Assembly (NCBI RefSeq): GCF_042680605.1
Contig: NZ_JBHUEE010000010.1
Location: 62,001-126,000, forward strand
Source of the DNA: Allobogoriella deserti
Lineage (GTDB): Bacteria; Actinomycetota; Actinomycetes; Actinomycetales; Actinomycetaceae
Direction: 5' to 3'
Length of the DNA: 64,000 bases
Shown in pieces: positions 16,021 to 24,927 of this stretch. Made by a program: the position numbers and the translations under genes. The notes under the pieces were generated by a model. It was given only the letters and a program-made list of their open reading frames with translations. It was not told the DNA's origin and ran no database searches. Position 1 is the stretch's first letter. Each line of letters opens with the position of its first letter.

Positions 16021-17721
16021 ATGAACTCCCTCGTGCTGGCCGTGATCGGCGTGGCCATGGTGCTCGCCGGTTATGTCCTCTACTCGAAGTACCTCGCCTC
16101 GCGCGTCTACAAGCTCGATCCGGTGCGCACCACGCCCGCGCACGCGATGCAGGACGGCGTCGACTATGTGCCGACGAACAAGTACGTCCTGTGGGGCCAT
16201 CACTTCACCTCGGTGGCCGGGGCCGCTCCGATCGTGGGGCCCGCCGTCGCCGTGATCTGGGGCTGGTTGCCCGCCTTCCTCTGGGTCACCCTCGGCACGG
16301 TCTTCTTCGCCGGGATGCACGACCTCGGAGCCCTCTGGGCGTCGGTGCGCAACCGCGGCCAGTCGATCGGTGCCTTGTCGGGCCGCTACATCGGCAAACG
16401 GGGCCGGAACCTGTTCCTCGTCGTCATCTTCCTGCTGCTGCTCATGGTGAACGCCACGTTCGCCACGGTCATCGCCGGGCTGCTCGTGGATACTCCGACC
16501 GCGGTCATCCCGGCCTGGGGCGCGCTCGTCGTCGCGCTGCTCATCGGCCAGGCCATCTACCGATACCAGGTCTCGCTGCCGATCGTTTCTGTGGTCGGCG
16601 TCGTCGCGCTGTACGGCCTGATCCTGCTGGGGGACCGGTTCCCGATCGAGTTGCCCGAGACGGTGCTCGGCCTCTCGGCCAGTGCCTTCTGGGTGGTCGT
16701 GCTGTTCCTCTACGCCGGTGTTGCCTCGACGCTGCCGGTGTGGGTCCTGCTGCAGCCGCGCGACTACATCAACGGTCTGCAACTGTTCATCGCCCTGGGC
16801 ATCCTCTACGTCAGCGTGCTCATCGCCACGCCGACGATGGTCGCCCCCGCGATCAACGACGCGGTCCCGGATGACGCCCCGAGCCTGGTGCCGCTGCTGT
16901 TCGTGACGATCGCCTGCGGGGCCGTCTCCGGCTTCCACGGCATGGTCTCCTCCGGCACGTCCTCCAAGCAGCTCGCGAAGGAGACCGACGGGCGGTTCGT
17001 CGGCTACTTCGGCGCCGTGGGGGAGGGTCTCCTCGCCCTAGGCGCCATCATCGCGACGACGGCGGGCTTCCGGACCCTGGCCGACTGGGAGGCGGTCTAC
17101 ACGAGCTTCAGCGCTGGCGGCGCCGGGACGTTCGTCCAGGGCGGCGGCGCGATCGTCAACTCCGGGCTGGGCCTGCCCGAGTCCCTCAGCGCCACCATTC
17201 TGGCCACCACCGCCGTGCTGTTCGCGGCCACCACGATGGACACCGGCGTGCGTCTGCAGCGCTACGTCATCCAGGAGGCGGCCGAACTGGTCGGCGTCCG
17301 CCCCGGTACGGTCGGGGCCACCCTCATCGCGCTGGCCACCGGCGTCGGGCTCGCCTTCGGGGCCGGCGCGGACGGCTCTGGTGGTCTGACGATCTGGCCG
17401 CTGTTCGGCACCACCAACCAGCTGCTCGCCGGTCTGACGCTCTCGATTATCGTCATCATGCTTATGCGCAAGCGGCGCCCGGTGCTTCCCGTGCTGCTGC
17501 CGCTCGTGTTCCTGCTCGCCATGACTGTGTACGCGCTCGTCGTCCAGCTCGGCGGCTGGTACCGCGAGGGCAACTGGTTGCTCGTGGTGCTGGATGTCAT
17601 CATCCTCATCGCCGCACTCTGGGTCATCGTCGAGGCGGCCGCGGGCATGAACCGCACCCGCAAGGCCCCGCCGGCCGACGACGACGCCGAGGACGACGCG
17701 CTGGCCGCGGCGCAACGATGA
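16021..17721 (+). CDS. cstA: CstA family carbon-starvation/peptide transporter
   Basis: This 566-residue polytopic membrane protein has about 15 hydrophobic helices. Diagnostic CstA stretches include DYVPTNKYVLWGHHFTSVAG, PIVGPAVAVIWGWLPAFLWV and GFHGMVSSGTSSKQ. It is the shorter form of the family, lacking the large C-terminal extension of E. coli CstA. Family members import pyruvate or peptides when carbon is limiting. ATG 16021 has AGGAG 5 nt upstream. The stop overlaps the start of the next gene (ATGA), so it is translationally coupled to the CC-tail protein and the ArsA-like ATPase. The acidic cytoplasmic tail (DDDAEDDALAAAQR) may contact those partners (inference). Confidence 0.92.
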   Translation: MNSLVLAVIGVAMVLAGYVLYSKYLASRVYKLDPVRTTPAHAMQDGVDYVPTNKYVLWGHHFTSVAGAAPIVGPAVAVIWGWLPAFLWVTLGTVFFAGMHDLGALWASVRNRGQSIGALSGRYIGKRGRNLFLVVIFLLLLMVNATFATVIAGLLVDTPTAVIPAWGALVVALLIGQAIYRYQVSLPIVSVVGVVALYGLILLGDRFPIELPETVLGLSASAFWVVVLFLYAGVASTLPVWVLLQPRDYINGLQLFIALGILYVSVLIATPTMVAPAINDAVPDDAPSLVPLLFVTIACGAVSGFHGMVSSGTSSKQLAKETDGRFVGYFGAVGEGLLALGAIIATTAGFRTLADWEAVYTSFSAGGAGTFVQGGGAIVNSGLGLPESLSATILATTAVLFAATTMDTGVRLQRYVIQEAAELVGVRPGTVGATLIALATGVGLAFGAGADGSGGLTIWPLFGTTNQLLAGLTLSIIVIMLMRKRRPVLPVLLPLVFLLAMTVYALVVQLGGWYREGNWLLVVLDVIILIAALWVIVEAAAGMNRTRKAPPADDDAEDDALAAAQR

Positions 17722-17975
17722 CGTCACGCGCCGCGCGGCTCGCCGCGGGTCTGCGCGAGTTCTACGTCGCGCCGTACCGGCGCAGCTTCGCGCGGGCCCG
17801 CCGCGACGAGGACGACCTCTTCCTCCTGCTCGTCCTCGGTGAGGCGCTCGGCGTCCCGGCACCGGCCGGGTACGAGACGATGGAACTGCTGCCCGTGGTC
17901 TACGAGCGGTTCCACGACTGGCACCGCCGGATGGGTATCGAGCGGTCGCCGTTGGAGCATGTCGCGTGCTGCTGA
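17718..17975 (+). CDS. cory-CC-star-like small protein ending in Cys-Cys
   Basis: This 85-residue soluble protein has an N-terminal half rich in Arg (LREFYVAPYRRSFARARRDEDD), a short hydrophobic helix (LFLLLVLGEALG), a segment near YETMELLPVVYERFHDWHRRMG and the extreme tail EHVACC-stop. The two terminal Cys are its only cysteines. The build matches what I recall as the 'cory-CC-star' family, named for Cys-Cys at the stop codon. The function is not known to me. It overlaps cstA by 4 bp upstream and the ArsA-like gene by 10 bp downstream; the codons for Cys-Cys-stop are read in another frame as the start of the ATPase. A metal-, thiol- or membrane-handover role is possible. Confidence 0.75.
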   Translation: MTSRAARLAAGLREFYVAPYRRSFARARRDEDDLFLLLVLGEALGVPAPAGYETMELLPVVYERFHDWHRRMGIERSPLEHVACC

Positions 17976-19021
17976 ACCTCGCCGCCGGCAGGCGCGTGCT
18001 GTTAGCGGGCGGCAAGGGCGGGGTCGGCAAGACTTCGGTCGCCTCCGCGGTCGCCTACGCCCAGGCACGGGCCGGCCGGCGTGTCCTCCTCGTGTCCACC
18101 GATCCCGCGCACAACCTCGGCCACCTGTGGGAGCGGACCGTCGGAGACCGGCGGACCCCGCTGGCCGAGGTCGGTGCCGGTCGGCTCGAGGGGCTGGAGA
18201 TCGACCCGGTCCGGACCACCGAGGAGCACCTGGCCGCGGTGCGGGCCACGATGCGCCGGTACATGCCGGAGCACCTCGCCGGCGAGGTGGACCGCCACAT
18301 CGAGCTCGCCCGTGACGCCCCGGGCACTCATGAGGCCGCCATCCTCGACCGCCTCGCCGAGACGATCGAGTCCGCGCTGGCCACCGACGATCTCGTCGTC
18401 GTCGACACGGCACCGTCCGGGCACACCGCCCGGCTGATGCGCCTGCCGGAGACGATGTCCGCCTGGACCGAGGGCTTGCTGCGGCGCCAGCACCGGTCCG
18501 GCCGCTTCGGCCGTGCCCTGCGGCGCCTGGCGCCGGACGATGCCGGCGTGGATCTCGTCGGATCCGGTGAGCGGAAGGTCGCCGAGGAAGGGTCCCGCGG
18601 CTCGCGCGACGAGGAGTTGCGCCGGTTGCTCACCCGGCGGCGTGACCGGCTCGCGGGACTGCGTGACCTGCTGGCCGATGCCGGCCGCACCGCCTTCGTC
18701 ATCGTCCTGGTCGCTGAGCGCGTGCCGGTGCTCGAGACGCTCGAGCTCCACGCGGACCTCACGCGCTCCGGCCTCGCGGTGTCCGCACTCGTGGTCAACC
18801 GACGTTCGCCCGACGCCGGACCGTTCCTCGCCGCCCGCCGTCGGGGGGAGACCGGCCAGATCGACCACCTGCGCCGCCACCTGCCTGCCGTGCCCGTCGT
18901 GGAACTCCCCCTGCTCGAGGGCGACGTGCTCGGTGTCGGCGGCGTCGCCCGCCTGGCCGACGCCATGGGCGCGGCGGCCGACCCGGGCTCGGACCGCACG
19001 GCGGATAGGTTGGACCCGTGA
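17966..19021 (+). CDS. ArsA/Get3-like ATPase without cysteines
   Basis: This is a single-unit, 351-residue P-loop ATPase of the ArsA/Get3/TRC40 group. The deviant Walker A is GGKGGVGKTSVA (residues 15-26), with STDPAHNLGHLW as the switch I region and VVVDTAPSGHTARLMRLPE as the switch II/Walker B region. ArsA proteins energise arsenite efflux and Get3 inserts tail-anchored proteins. This protein has no Cys at all, so it lacks both the arsenite-binding cysteines and the zinc CxxC of Get3. It starts with GTG inside the end of the CC-tail gene and ends overlapping the next start (GTGA). The context suggests it serves the CstA/CC-tail pair rather than arsenic; no other ars genes are nearby. Confidence 0.85.
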   Translation: MLLNLAAGRRVLLAGGKGGVGKTSVASAVAYAQARAGRRVLLVSTDPAHNLGHLWERTVGDRRTPLAEVGAGRLEGLEIDPVRTTEEHLAAVRATMRRYMPEHLAGEVDRHIELARDAPGTHEAAILDRLAETIESALATDDLVVVDTAPSGHTARLMRLPETMSAWTEGLLRRQHRSGRFGRALRRLAPDDAGVDLVGSGERKVAEEGSRGSRDEELRRLLTRRRDRLAGLRDLLADAGRTAFVIVLVAERVPVLETLELHADLTRSGLAVSALVVNRRSPDAGPFLAARRRGETGQIDHLRRHLPAVPVVELPLLEGDVLGVGGVARLADAMGAAADPGSDRTADRLDP

Positions 19022-20025
19022 ACGATGTGACGACGCCCCACGCGCAGATGCCTGCCGACCCGGCCACGTGGACCCTGACGCACGAGAACGGCGCGCGGTT
19101 GCGGGTCGCGGCCCGCGGCGCCACCCTGCTCTCCTGGGAGGTCCCGGAGGACAGCGGGTTCGCCGATCTCCTCGACGGCTATCGCACGGTCGAGGAGCTG
19201 GAGACCTACAACGGGTACCGCAACGCGGTCCTTGCCCCGTGGTCGAATCGGATCACGGATGCCCGCTACCGCTACGGCGACGAGGTTCACGACGTCGAAC
19301 CTGGGCAGGCCGGCGCGCGGGACGGCCTGCACGGCCTGGTCACCGATGCCACATTCGACGCGGACGCCGCGCCAGGAGAGACGGGGCCGAGCCTGACCCT
19401 GCGCACCGCCATCACCCCGCAGCGCAATCCGGGGTACCCCTTCACCGTCGACGTCGCCGTCACCTACACGCTCGTCGCCGGACCCGACGGTGAGCACGCC
19501 CTGACGTTCGAGATGACGGGAACCAACGCGAGCGAGCAGGACGCCCCGATCGGGCTGGGGTGGCACCCGTACTTCCGGTTGCCCGGACACGAGCGGATCG
19601 ACGAGCTGCACCTGACCATCCCGGCCCGGACCCGCGTGCTCACCGACGAGGGCATCATCCCGCTCCCCGGAGACGCCGCCTTCGAGCCCGTGGACCCGCC
19701 CGGAGCCGTCGGGCTCAGCCCGATTGGGCAGACCGTGCTGGACCAGGCGTTCACCGATCTCGTGCCGGACCCGGACGGGAACATCGCCTCCGTGCTGAGT
19801 TCACCACGCACCGGCGCGCGCCTGACGCTCTGGCAACGCGTCGACGAGGCGCGGATCGTGCATGTCTTCACGGGGGACACCCTCGACCGGGACCGGCGCG
19901 CCTCCGCGGCCGTCGAACCGTGCAGCTTCGGCGCCGACGCGCTGAACCGACAGCTCGAGGACATGCTGGTGCCGCCGGGCGGCACCCGGCACCTGCGCGC
20001 GGACGTGGTCTACCAGCGCGGCTGA
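19018..20025 (+). CDS. Aldose-1-epimerase-like protein
   Basis: This 335-residue beta-sandwich protein of the galactose mutarotase family interconverts anomers of free sugars. Visible motifs are YNGYRNAVLAPWSNRI, LHGLV with one catalytic-type His, GLGWHPYFRLPG with the second His, and AVEPCSFGADALNR carrying the probable catalytic Glu near residue 302. It starts with GTG 19018, overlapping the ArsA-like gene by 4 bp, so it is probably the last gene of the cstA operon. The link between a mutarotase and CstA is not obvious; it may simply be co-regulated with carbon use. Confidence 0.85.
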   Translation: MNDVTTPHAQMPADPATWTLTHENGARLRVAARGATLLSWEVPEDSGFADLLDGYRTVEELETYNGYRNAVLAPWSNRITDARYRYGDEVHDVEPGQAGARDGLHGLVTDATFDADAAPGETGPSLTLRTAITPQRNPGYPFTVDVAVTYTLVAGPDGEHALTFEMTGTNASEQDAPIGLGWHPYFRLPGHERIDELHLTIPARTRVLTDEGIIPLPGDAAFEPVDPPGAVGLSPIGQTVLDQAFTDLVPDPDGNIASVLSSPRTGARLTLWQRVDEARIVHVFTGDTLDRDRRASAAVEPCSFGADALNRQLEDMLVPPGGTRHLRADVVYQRG

Positions 20026-20041
20026 CCGGCACCGATGTGTC

Positions 20042-20053
20042 GCGCCATGGCGC
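20042..20053. repeat. 12-bp palindrome between the epimerase gene and comEA
   Basis: GCGCCATGGCGC, with partly symmetric flanks (GTG on the left, CAC on the right with one extra base), lies just after the epimerase stop. It could be a weak terminator stem or a protein site. The remaining ~120 bp before comEA hold only the TAACGT box. Confidence 0.3.
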
Positions 20054-20186
20054 GCACGGGCGGGCGCCGGAATCCGACGGACCGCATCGGGGCCGGCGAC
20101 CGCACCCGGGTCCCCAACCGGTGCCCGGAGCGACAGCTCGTCCACAGCCCGTGACCGCATGGCCGCGACGTGAGGCTTCGCCGCCC

Positions 20187-20192
20187 TAACGT
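20187..20192 (+). promoter_or_regulatory. Leaderless-type -10 box for comEA
   Basis: TAACGT followed by 8 nt and GTG 20201. No ribosome site is present, consistent with leaderless translation. Confidence 0.4.
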
Positions 20193-20200
20193 CCGGGGTC

Positions 20201-21028
20201 GTGGACAACCACCGCAGGGACGGCGGCGCGCGGCTACGTGCGCTGGCGTCGGCCGCGTACACCGCCAGCGCCGGCCACCTCGAGATCGAGCCGGAGGAGC
20301 CCACCGCACCGGCCCGGAAGCGCTGGCTGCCGACGTTGCGCAGTGCCCTGATCGCCGGCGCGGTGGTGGTCGTCCTCGGTCTCACGGTGGCGCTGGCCGC
20401 GTGGTGGAACGCGCCTGGCGCACCCGAGCCCCTGCCGCCGCCGGGCGAGGCCGCGCCGAGCGAGGCACGAACGGCACCAGGGGTGGGTGACGAGCCGGCC
20501 GCGGAACCGTCGGAGCCACCCGCCGAGCAACCGGCCGAGCAGCCCGCCGGGGAGCCGGACCCGACCGGAACGGCCGGAACCGTCGTCGTCCACGTGGCGG
20601 GCGCCGTCACCGATCCGGGCGTGGTCGAGCTCGACGCCGGCGCCCGCGTCGCCGACGCCGTCGAACGCGCCGGGGGAGCGACGCCCGAGGCGGACCTCGG
20701 GACCGTCAACCTCGCCCGGGTGCTGACCGACGGTGAACAGGTCTACGTGCCCGCCGTCGGCGAGGACCCGCCGGCCACCGGCGCGGACACACCCGCGGGC
20801 GGATCGGCGGGCGGCAGCGGGGACGGCGGCGAGCCGACTCCGGTGAACCTCAACACCGCCGGACCGGCCGAACTCGAGGAGCTGCCCGGCATCGGCCCCG
20901 CCCTGGCGACGGCTGTCCTGGAGTGGCGCGAGACCAACGGCGGGTTCGCCAGTGTCGACGACCTCGAGCTCGTCTCCGGCATCGGGCCCGCGACGATGGA
21001 GCGCCTGCGCCCCCTGGTGACGGTCTGA
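20201..21028 (+). CDS. comEA: ComEA family DNA-uptake/helix-hairpin-helix protein
   Basis: This 275-residue protein has a short cytoplasmic N-terminus, one transmembrane helix near residues 48-68, and a disordered Pro/Glu/Ala linker. It continues with an SLBB-type domain (VVVHVAGAVTDPGVVEL to VNLARVLTDGEQVYVPAVG) and a C-terminal double helix-hairpin-helix (VNLNTAGPAELEELPGIGP and LELVSGIGPATMERLRPLV). ComEA binds incoming double-stranded DNA at the cell surface and passes it to ComEC. It forms an operon with comEC, which starts about 20 bp after its stop. Whether this organism is naturally competent is not shown; many Actinobacteria keep only this pair. Confidence 0.92.
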   Translation: MDNHRRDGGARLRALASAAYTASAGHLEIEPEEPTAPARKRWLPTLRSALIAGAVVVVLGLTVALAAWWNAPGAPEPLPPPGEAAPSEARTAPGVGDEPAAEPSEPPAEQPAEQPAGEPDPTGTAGTVVVHVAGAVTDPGVVELDAGARVADAVERAGGATPEADLGTVNLARVLTDGEQVYVPAVGEDPPATGADTPAGGSAGGSGDGGEPTPVNLNTAGPAELEELPGIGPALATAVLEWRETNGGFASVDDLELVSGIGPATMERLRPLVTV

Positions 21029-21048
21029 CGGCGCCCCCTGGTGACGAT

Positions 21049-23529
21049 GTGACGGGCCCGGACGTGGACAGCGCCGCGGGCGCCCACGCCATCACGGCCG
21101 GACGCCGGGCCGGACGCGGCCGCGACTCGGGCGACGACGGACCACCGCCGTCCCCGGTCGACGCGCGTCTCGTCCCGGCGGCGTTGCTGAGCTGGGCGGC
21201 CGCCCTCGCCGCGGTGGCCGCCGCGCCCGCCACCGCCCTCGCGGGGGCCGGGGCGTGCCTGGCCATCGCCGGGATCGCCGCGGCCGCGCTGGTGCGCCGA
21301 CGACGCACCGGCGGCCGTCACCGCGCCGCCCCGCTCGCCCCGCCGGCCGGTGCGGTGCTGCTCGCTGCCATGGTGGTCGCGGCCGTGCTGACCTCGACGG
21401 CCGCCCAGTCCCACGCGCGTTCCAGCGGGCTGCTCGCCGACCTCGTCGACCGCGGCGCTGCCGCCGACCTCACCGGCCGCGTCCTCGACGAGCCCCAGCC
21501 GATCGCCGCCCGCGAGTGGGACGACGCCGGCCGGTTCCGGGTGACCGTCGGTGCCACCGAGGTCTCCGGCCGCGGCAGCGTCTCCGCCGCCGACGCGGAG
21601 GTCGTGGTCCTCGGGCCCGGCAGCTGGGGGGACCTCGCCCTCGGCGAGGAGATCCGGGTCCGCGCCACCCCGACCCCGACGGCGCCCGGCGAGGAGGCGG
21701 TCGCCCTGCTCAGCACGGACCGCGAACCCGACCGGCTCGCCCGCCCGCCGTGGCACCTGCGCGGCGTCAACCACATCCGCGCAAGCCTGCGCGAGGCCGC
21801 CGCGGACCTGCCGCCCGACGCCCGTGGTCTCGTCCCCGGCATCGCGGTCGGGGACGACCGTGCCGTGCCGACCGGCCTGACCGAGGACATGCGGACCACC
21901 GCCCTGACGCACCTGACGGCCGTCTCCGGAGCGCACGTCGCCATCGTGCTCGGCACCGTGCTCGCGGTCTGTGCCTGGATGCCCCGCCGCGCCCGCGCCG
22001 TCGTCGGCGCGGTCGCGCTGGTCGCCTTCGTGGCGCTCGTGCGGCCGGAACCCAGCGTCAGCCGCTCCGCCCTCATGGGCGCCGTCGTGCTCACCGGCCT
22101 GCTGCTCGGCCGGCCCTCCCGCGCGCTGCCCGCCCTGTGCACCGCCGTCGTGCTGCTCCTGCTCGCCGACCCGTGGATGTCCCGCTCCTACGGGTTCGCG
22201 CTGTCCGTCCTGGCCACCGCCGGCCTCGTGCTGCTCGCCCGTCCGTGGGCCCGGTGGCTCTCCCACGTGATGCCGCGCTGGCTCGCCACCGTAGTGGCGG
22301 TCCCCGGTGCCGCCCAGGCCGCCTGCGGGCCGGTCGTCCTGCTGCTGCAACCCGCGCTGGCCCCGTACGCGGTCCCGGCGAACGTGATGGCCGCGCCGGC
22401 CGTGCCGCCCGCCACCGTCCTCGGCGTGTCCGCGGCGCTCGTGGCCTCGCTCTGGCCCGCGGGCGGCGGCGTGCTGGCCGCGGCGGCGGCCGGTCCGGCC
22501 TGGTGGATCGCTCTCGCGGCACGCACCTTCGCGGGTCTGCCCGGCGCGGCGCTGCCCTGGCCGGGGACGGTCGCCGGGGTGCTCGGGTTGGCGCTGCTCA
22601 CGGCGCTCGGGTTGGCCGCCCTCGCGCGGGTCGGCCCGCCCCGGCCCAGACCGTGGCTCCCGGCCACCATCGCCGCCGCGCTGCTGCTCGTCATGCCGGG
22701 ACCGCGGCAGGCCGTCGCCGGGATCCTGCCGGGTGCCGGCCCGGCGTCGAACTGGGTCGCCGCGCAGTGCGACGTCGGACAGGGCTCGGCGTTCCTGCTC
22801 CGCTCCGGCCCGTCCGCCGCCGTCATGGTCGACGTCGGACCCGCCGGCTCCGACCCCGCCGGTTGCTTGACCAGCACCGGTACGGACCGGCTCGACCTGC
22901 TGGTGCTGACTCACCCGCACAGCGATCACGTCGGGGCGCTGCCGGAGGTCCTCGCCGCCGTCAAGGTCGACCGTGCGCTGGTCAGCCCTGCCACGGCCCC
23001 GCGGCACACCGTCGAGACGGTGGCCGCCCAGCTCGCCGCGGCGGACGTGCCGACCGAGGTGGCCACGGCCGACGGCGGCGCGGCCGCCGGCCGCTCGGGC
23101 GCCGTGTCCTGGGAGGTGCTCTGGCCCACGTCGGCCGCCGCCGACGTCCTGCCGGCAGACGCGGTCAACGACCGGTCCGTCGCCGTCCACCTGGCGGCGC
23201 CGGAGCTGAGCGCGGTCGCTCTCGGCGACGTGGAGCTCGACGGGCAGGCCGGTGTGCTGCGCGCCGTGCGCGCCGCCGGGCGGGACCCGCCGGACGTCGT
23301 CGTCATGGCCCACCACGGCTCACCCCGGCAGCATCCCGGCCTCGCCGCGGCCCTGGCACCCCGGGTCACCCTGGTCAGCGTCGGCGCCGACAACGATTAC
23401 GGCCACCCGGCAGCGACGGCCCTCGACCTGTACCGCCCGCACGGCGCCGTCCTGCGCACCGACGAGTGCGGCCCCATCACCCTCGTGGCGCGCCCGGAGC
23501 TCGCGGTCAGCGCGGCATGTCCGAGGTGA
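21049..23529 (+). CDS. comEC: ComEC/Rec2 competence membrane protein
   Basis: This protein of ~826 residues is predicted to form the DNA-uptake channel. Order: N-terminal helices, an extracellular OB-like region (about residues 125-235), a competence domain with LPPDARGLVPGIAVGDDRAVP and LTHLTAVSGAHVAIVLG, about eight further helices, then a metallo-beta-lactamase domain with LVLTHPHSDHVGALPEVL and VVVMAHHGSPRQH. Both the channel and nuclease-like domains are intact. GTG 21049 is taken as the start because it is the first candidate after the comEA stop; no ribosome site is evident and GTG 21064 is an alternative. holA, its usual next neighbour, is 3.2 kb away. Confidence 0.92.
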   Translation: MTGPDVDSAAGAHAITAGRRAGRGRDSGDDGPPPSPVDARLVPAALLSWAAALAAVAAAPATALAGAGACLAIAGIAAAALVRRRRTGGRHRAAPLAPPAGAVLLAAMVVAAVLTSTAAQSHARSSGLLADLVDRGAAADLTGRVLDEPQPIAAREWDDAGRFRVTVGATEVSGRGSVSAADAEVVVLGPGSWGDLALGEEIRVRATPTPTAPGEEAVALLSTDREPDRLARPPWHLRGVNHIRASLREAAADLPPDARGLVPGIAVGDDRAVPTGLTEDMRTTALTHLTAVSGAHVAIVLGTVLAVCAWMPRRARAVVGAVALVAFVALVRPEPSVSRSALMGAVVLTGLLLGRPSRALPALCTAVVLLLLADPWMSRSYGFALSVLATAGLVLLARPWARWLSHVMPRWLATVVAVPGAAQAACGPVVLLLQPALAPYAVPANVMAAPAVPPATVLGVSAALVASLWPAGGGVLAAAAAGPAWWIALAARTFAGLPGAALPWPGTVAGVLGLALLTALGLAALARVGPPRPRPWLPATIAAALLLVMPGPRQAVAGILPGAGPASNWVAAQCDVGQGSAFLLRSGPSAAVMVDVGPAGSDPAGCLTSTGTDRLDLLVLTHPHSDHVGALPEVLAAVKVDRALVSPATAPRHTVETVAAQLAAADVPTEVATADGGAAAGRSGAVSWEVLWPTSAAADVLPADAVNDRSVAVHLAAPELSAVALGDVELDGQAGVLRAVRAAGRDPPDVVVMAHHGSPRQHPGLAAALAPRVTLVSVGADNDYGHPAATALDLYRPHGAVLRTDECGPITLVARPELAVSAACPR

Positions 23530-23533
23530 TCGC

Positions 23534-24178
23534 TCAGGTGAAGCCCGGCATGAGGCGCGCCGCGTCCTCGCGTGTGCCCGTGAGCGCACGTGGCTCGGCC
23601 GCGGCCGTGGCGGCGGCCAGCGCGTCGAAGCCGGCCCGGTGAGCCGCACGGGCGATCTGCGCCGTCACCTCGCCGGGGTCCGTGCGGCCGGTCCCGACGA
23701 ACCACCAGTCGGACACTGCCGGGACCCTGCCGAGCGACGGGTCCGCCAGGAAGGAGATGGCGGTGCTGTCCCACCACCCGGTCCGGGTGGTCCTGACCGC
23801 CCAGAACCTGCCCGTCGTCGACGAGAACCGCCGTGCCTGCAGGATGGGCACCACCGTCCCGGGCACGAGATGGGCGTACGGCACGGCCGAGGGGCGAAGC
23901 AGCGGCGCGACGGACCCGACGACGAGGCCGCGCTCGCACACCACCAGGACCTCGCCGCCGAGCATGACCACGATGACGATGACGATGACGCCCCAGATCA
24001 CGGGCGGCAGGACGTTCGCGACCATCTGCTCATCGGCATTCACGATGACGCCGACCGGCATGACCGCCCACAGCAGGAAGGCGATCACGTATGTCACGGC
24101 CCCGGGACGATTGCGGTAGACGGTCACGGCGTCACCGAGCTCGCGCCGGTGGGCCCGCAGGGCTCGGGGGAGGGACAC
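23534..24178 (-). CDS. Membrane protein of unknown function (two helices, soluble tail)
   Basis: This 214-residue protein has a short basic N-terminus (LPRALRAHRRELGDAVTVYRNRPG) and two adjacent transmembrane helices at about residues 28-47 and 57-77. A ~135-residue cytoplasmic tail of beta strands follows, with paired 'GRFWAVRTTRTGWWDSTA' and 'DWWFVGTGRTDPGEV' segments, which may be a PH-like fold. I do not recognise the family. GTG 24178 lies 6 nt after a TAGGCT box, so translation is probably leaderless. It converges on comEC with only 4 bp between the stops. Confidence 0.7.
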   Translation of the reverse strand: MSLPRALRAHRRELGDAVTVYRNRPGAVTYVIAFLLWAVMPVGVIVNADEQMVANVLPPVIWGVIVIVIVVMLGGEVLVVCERGLVVGSVAPLLRPSAVPYAHLVPGTVVPILQARRFSSTTGRFWAVRTTRTGWWDSTAISFLADPSLGRVPAVSDWWFVGTGRTDPGEVTAQIARAAHRAGFDALAAATAAAEPRALTGTREDAARLMPGFT

Positions 24179-24184
24179 CGGCGT

Positions 24185-24190
24185 AGCCTA
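24185..24190 (-). promoter_or_regulatory. Leaderless-type -10 box, minus strand
   Basis: TAGGCT followed by 6 nt and the GTG start at 24178. Confidence 0.5.
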
Positions 24191-24243
24191 TCGGCCGGCG
24201 GAGTGCGACCGGTCGGCCGATCCGCGTCGGCGGCGGCCGGGAC

Positions 24244-24249
24244 GATGCT
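24244..24249 (+). promoter_or_regulatory. Leaderless-type -10 box, plus strand
   Basis: GATGCT followed by 6 nt and ATG 24256. It is back-to-back with the minus-strand promoter about 55 bp away. Confidence 0.4.
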
Positions 24250-24255
24250 CGTCGC

Positions 24256-24927
24256 ATGACTACTCGTCCCCCGAGCGCCCCTCGCCGAGTCACCGCCCGG
24301 CGACGTCCCGCGTTCCGCGACTGGCTCGCGCCCGCGGGCCTGCTCCTGCTGGCGGTCATCCCGCTCGGTGGCGGGGCGGTGCGGGTGATGGAGATCGCCG
24401 CCGATCAGCCGCCCACGCCGGAGAACGCCCGCTTCCTGGCCGATCCGGTCACCATCCTGGTGCACATCGCCGCCGCCAGCCTCTACGCGGTCCTCGGCGC
24501 CCTCCAGCACGCCAGGCCCCTGCGCCGCGGGCGACGCATCCGCTGGCACCGTCGCACGGGGCTGCTGCTGGTCCCGATGGGATTCGTCGTCGCCGGCACC
24601 GGCGCCTGGATGGTCCTGGCGTACGAGATGCCGCCCCTGGACCGCGGCCTGCTGGACGTCTCGCGGATGGTGGTGAGCGTCGCCATGGCGCTGTTCCTGA
24701 CTCTCGCGATCCGGGACCTGCGCCGCCACGACTACCGCGGCCACGGTGCCTGGATGACCCGCGCCTACGCCCTCGCGCTCGGGGCCGGCACCCAGGCCTT
24801 CACCCACCTGCCCTTCCCCATCCTCGGCCTCGAGGTCACCCAGCTCGGCCGGCTGCTGGCGATGGACGCCGGCTGGCTCATCAACGCGGTCGTCGCCGAG
24901 GTGGTCATCCGGCGGCGGCGCCGATGA
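24256..24927 (+). CDS. DUF2306-type membrane protein
   Basis: This 223-residue integral membrane protein has about six helices. The pattern DPVTILVHIAAASLYAVLGALQHA, IRWHRRTGLLLVPMGFVVAGTG and YRGHGAWMTRAYALALGAGTQAFTHLP places conserved His and Arg residues at helix ends. It fits the DUF2306 group, where such His may bind heme (family role unproven). It overlaps the histidine kinase start by 4 bp (ATGA) and so is co-expressed with the two-component system, perhaps as its sensory partner or output. Confidence 0.75.
   Translation: MTTRPPSAPRRVTARRRPAFRDWLAPAGLLLLAVIPLGGGAVRVMEIAADQPPTPENARFLADPVTILVHIAAASLYAVLGALQHARPLRRGRRIRWHRRTGLLLVPMGFVVAGTGAWMVLAYEMPPLDRGLLDVSRMVVSVAMALFLTLAIRDLRRHDYRGHGAWMTRAYALALGAGTQAFTHLPFPILGLEVTQLGRLLAMDAGWLINAVVAEVVIRRRRR

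Noticed and set aside
17966..19021. Arsenite-efflux ATPase
   Set aside because: The protein has no cysteines and no arsB, arsC or arsR neighbours, so arsenic transport is not supported.
20743..23316. 857-codon open frame on the minus strand across comEC
   Set aside because: Composition is Gly/Arg/Asp/Gln repeats with no recognisable motif, and it lies wholly over an intact comEC.
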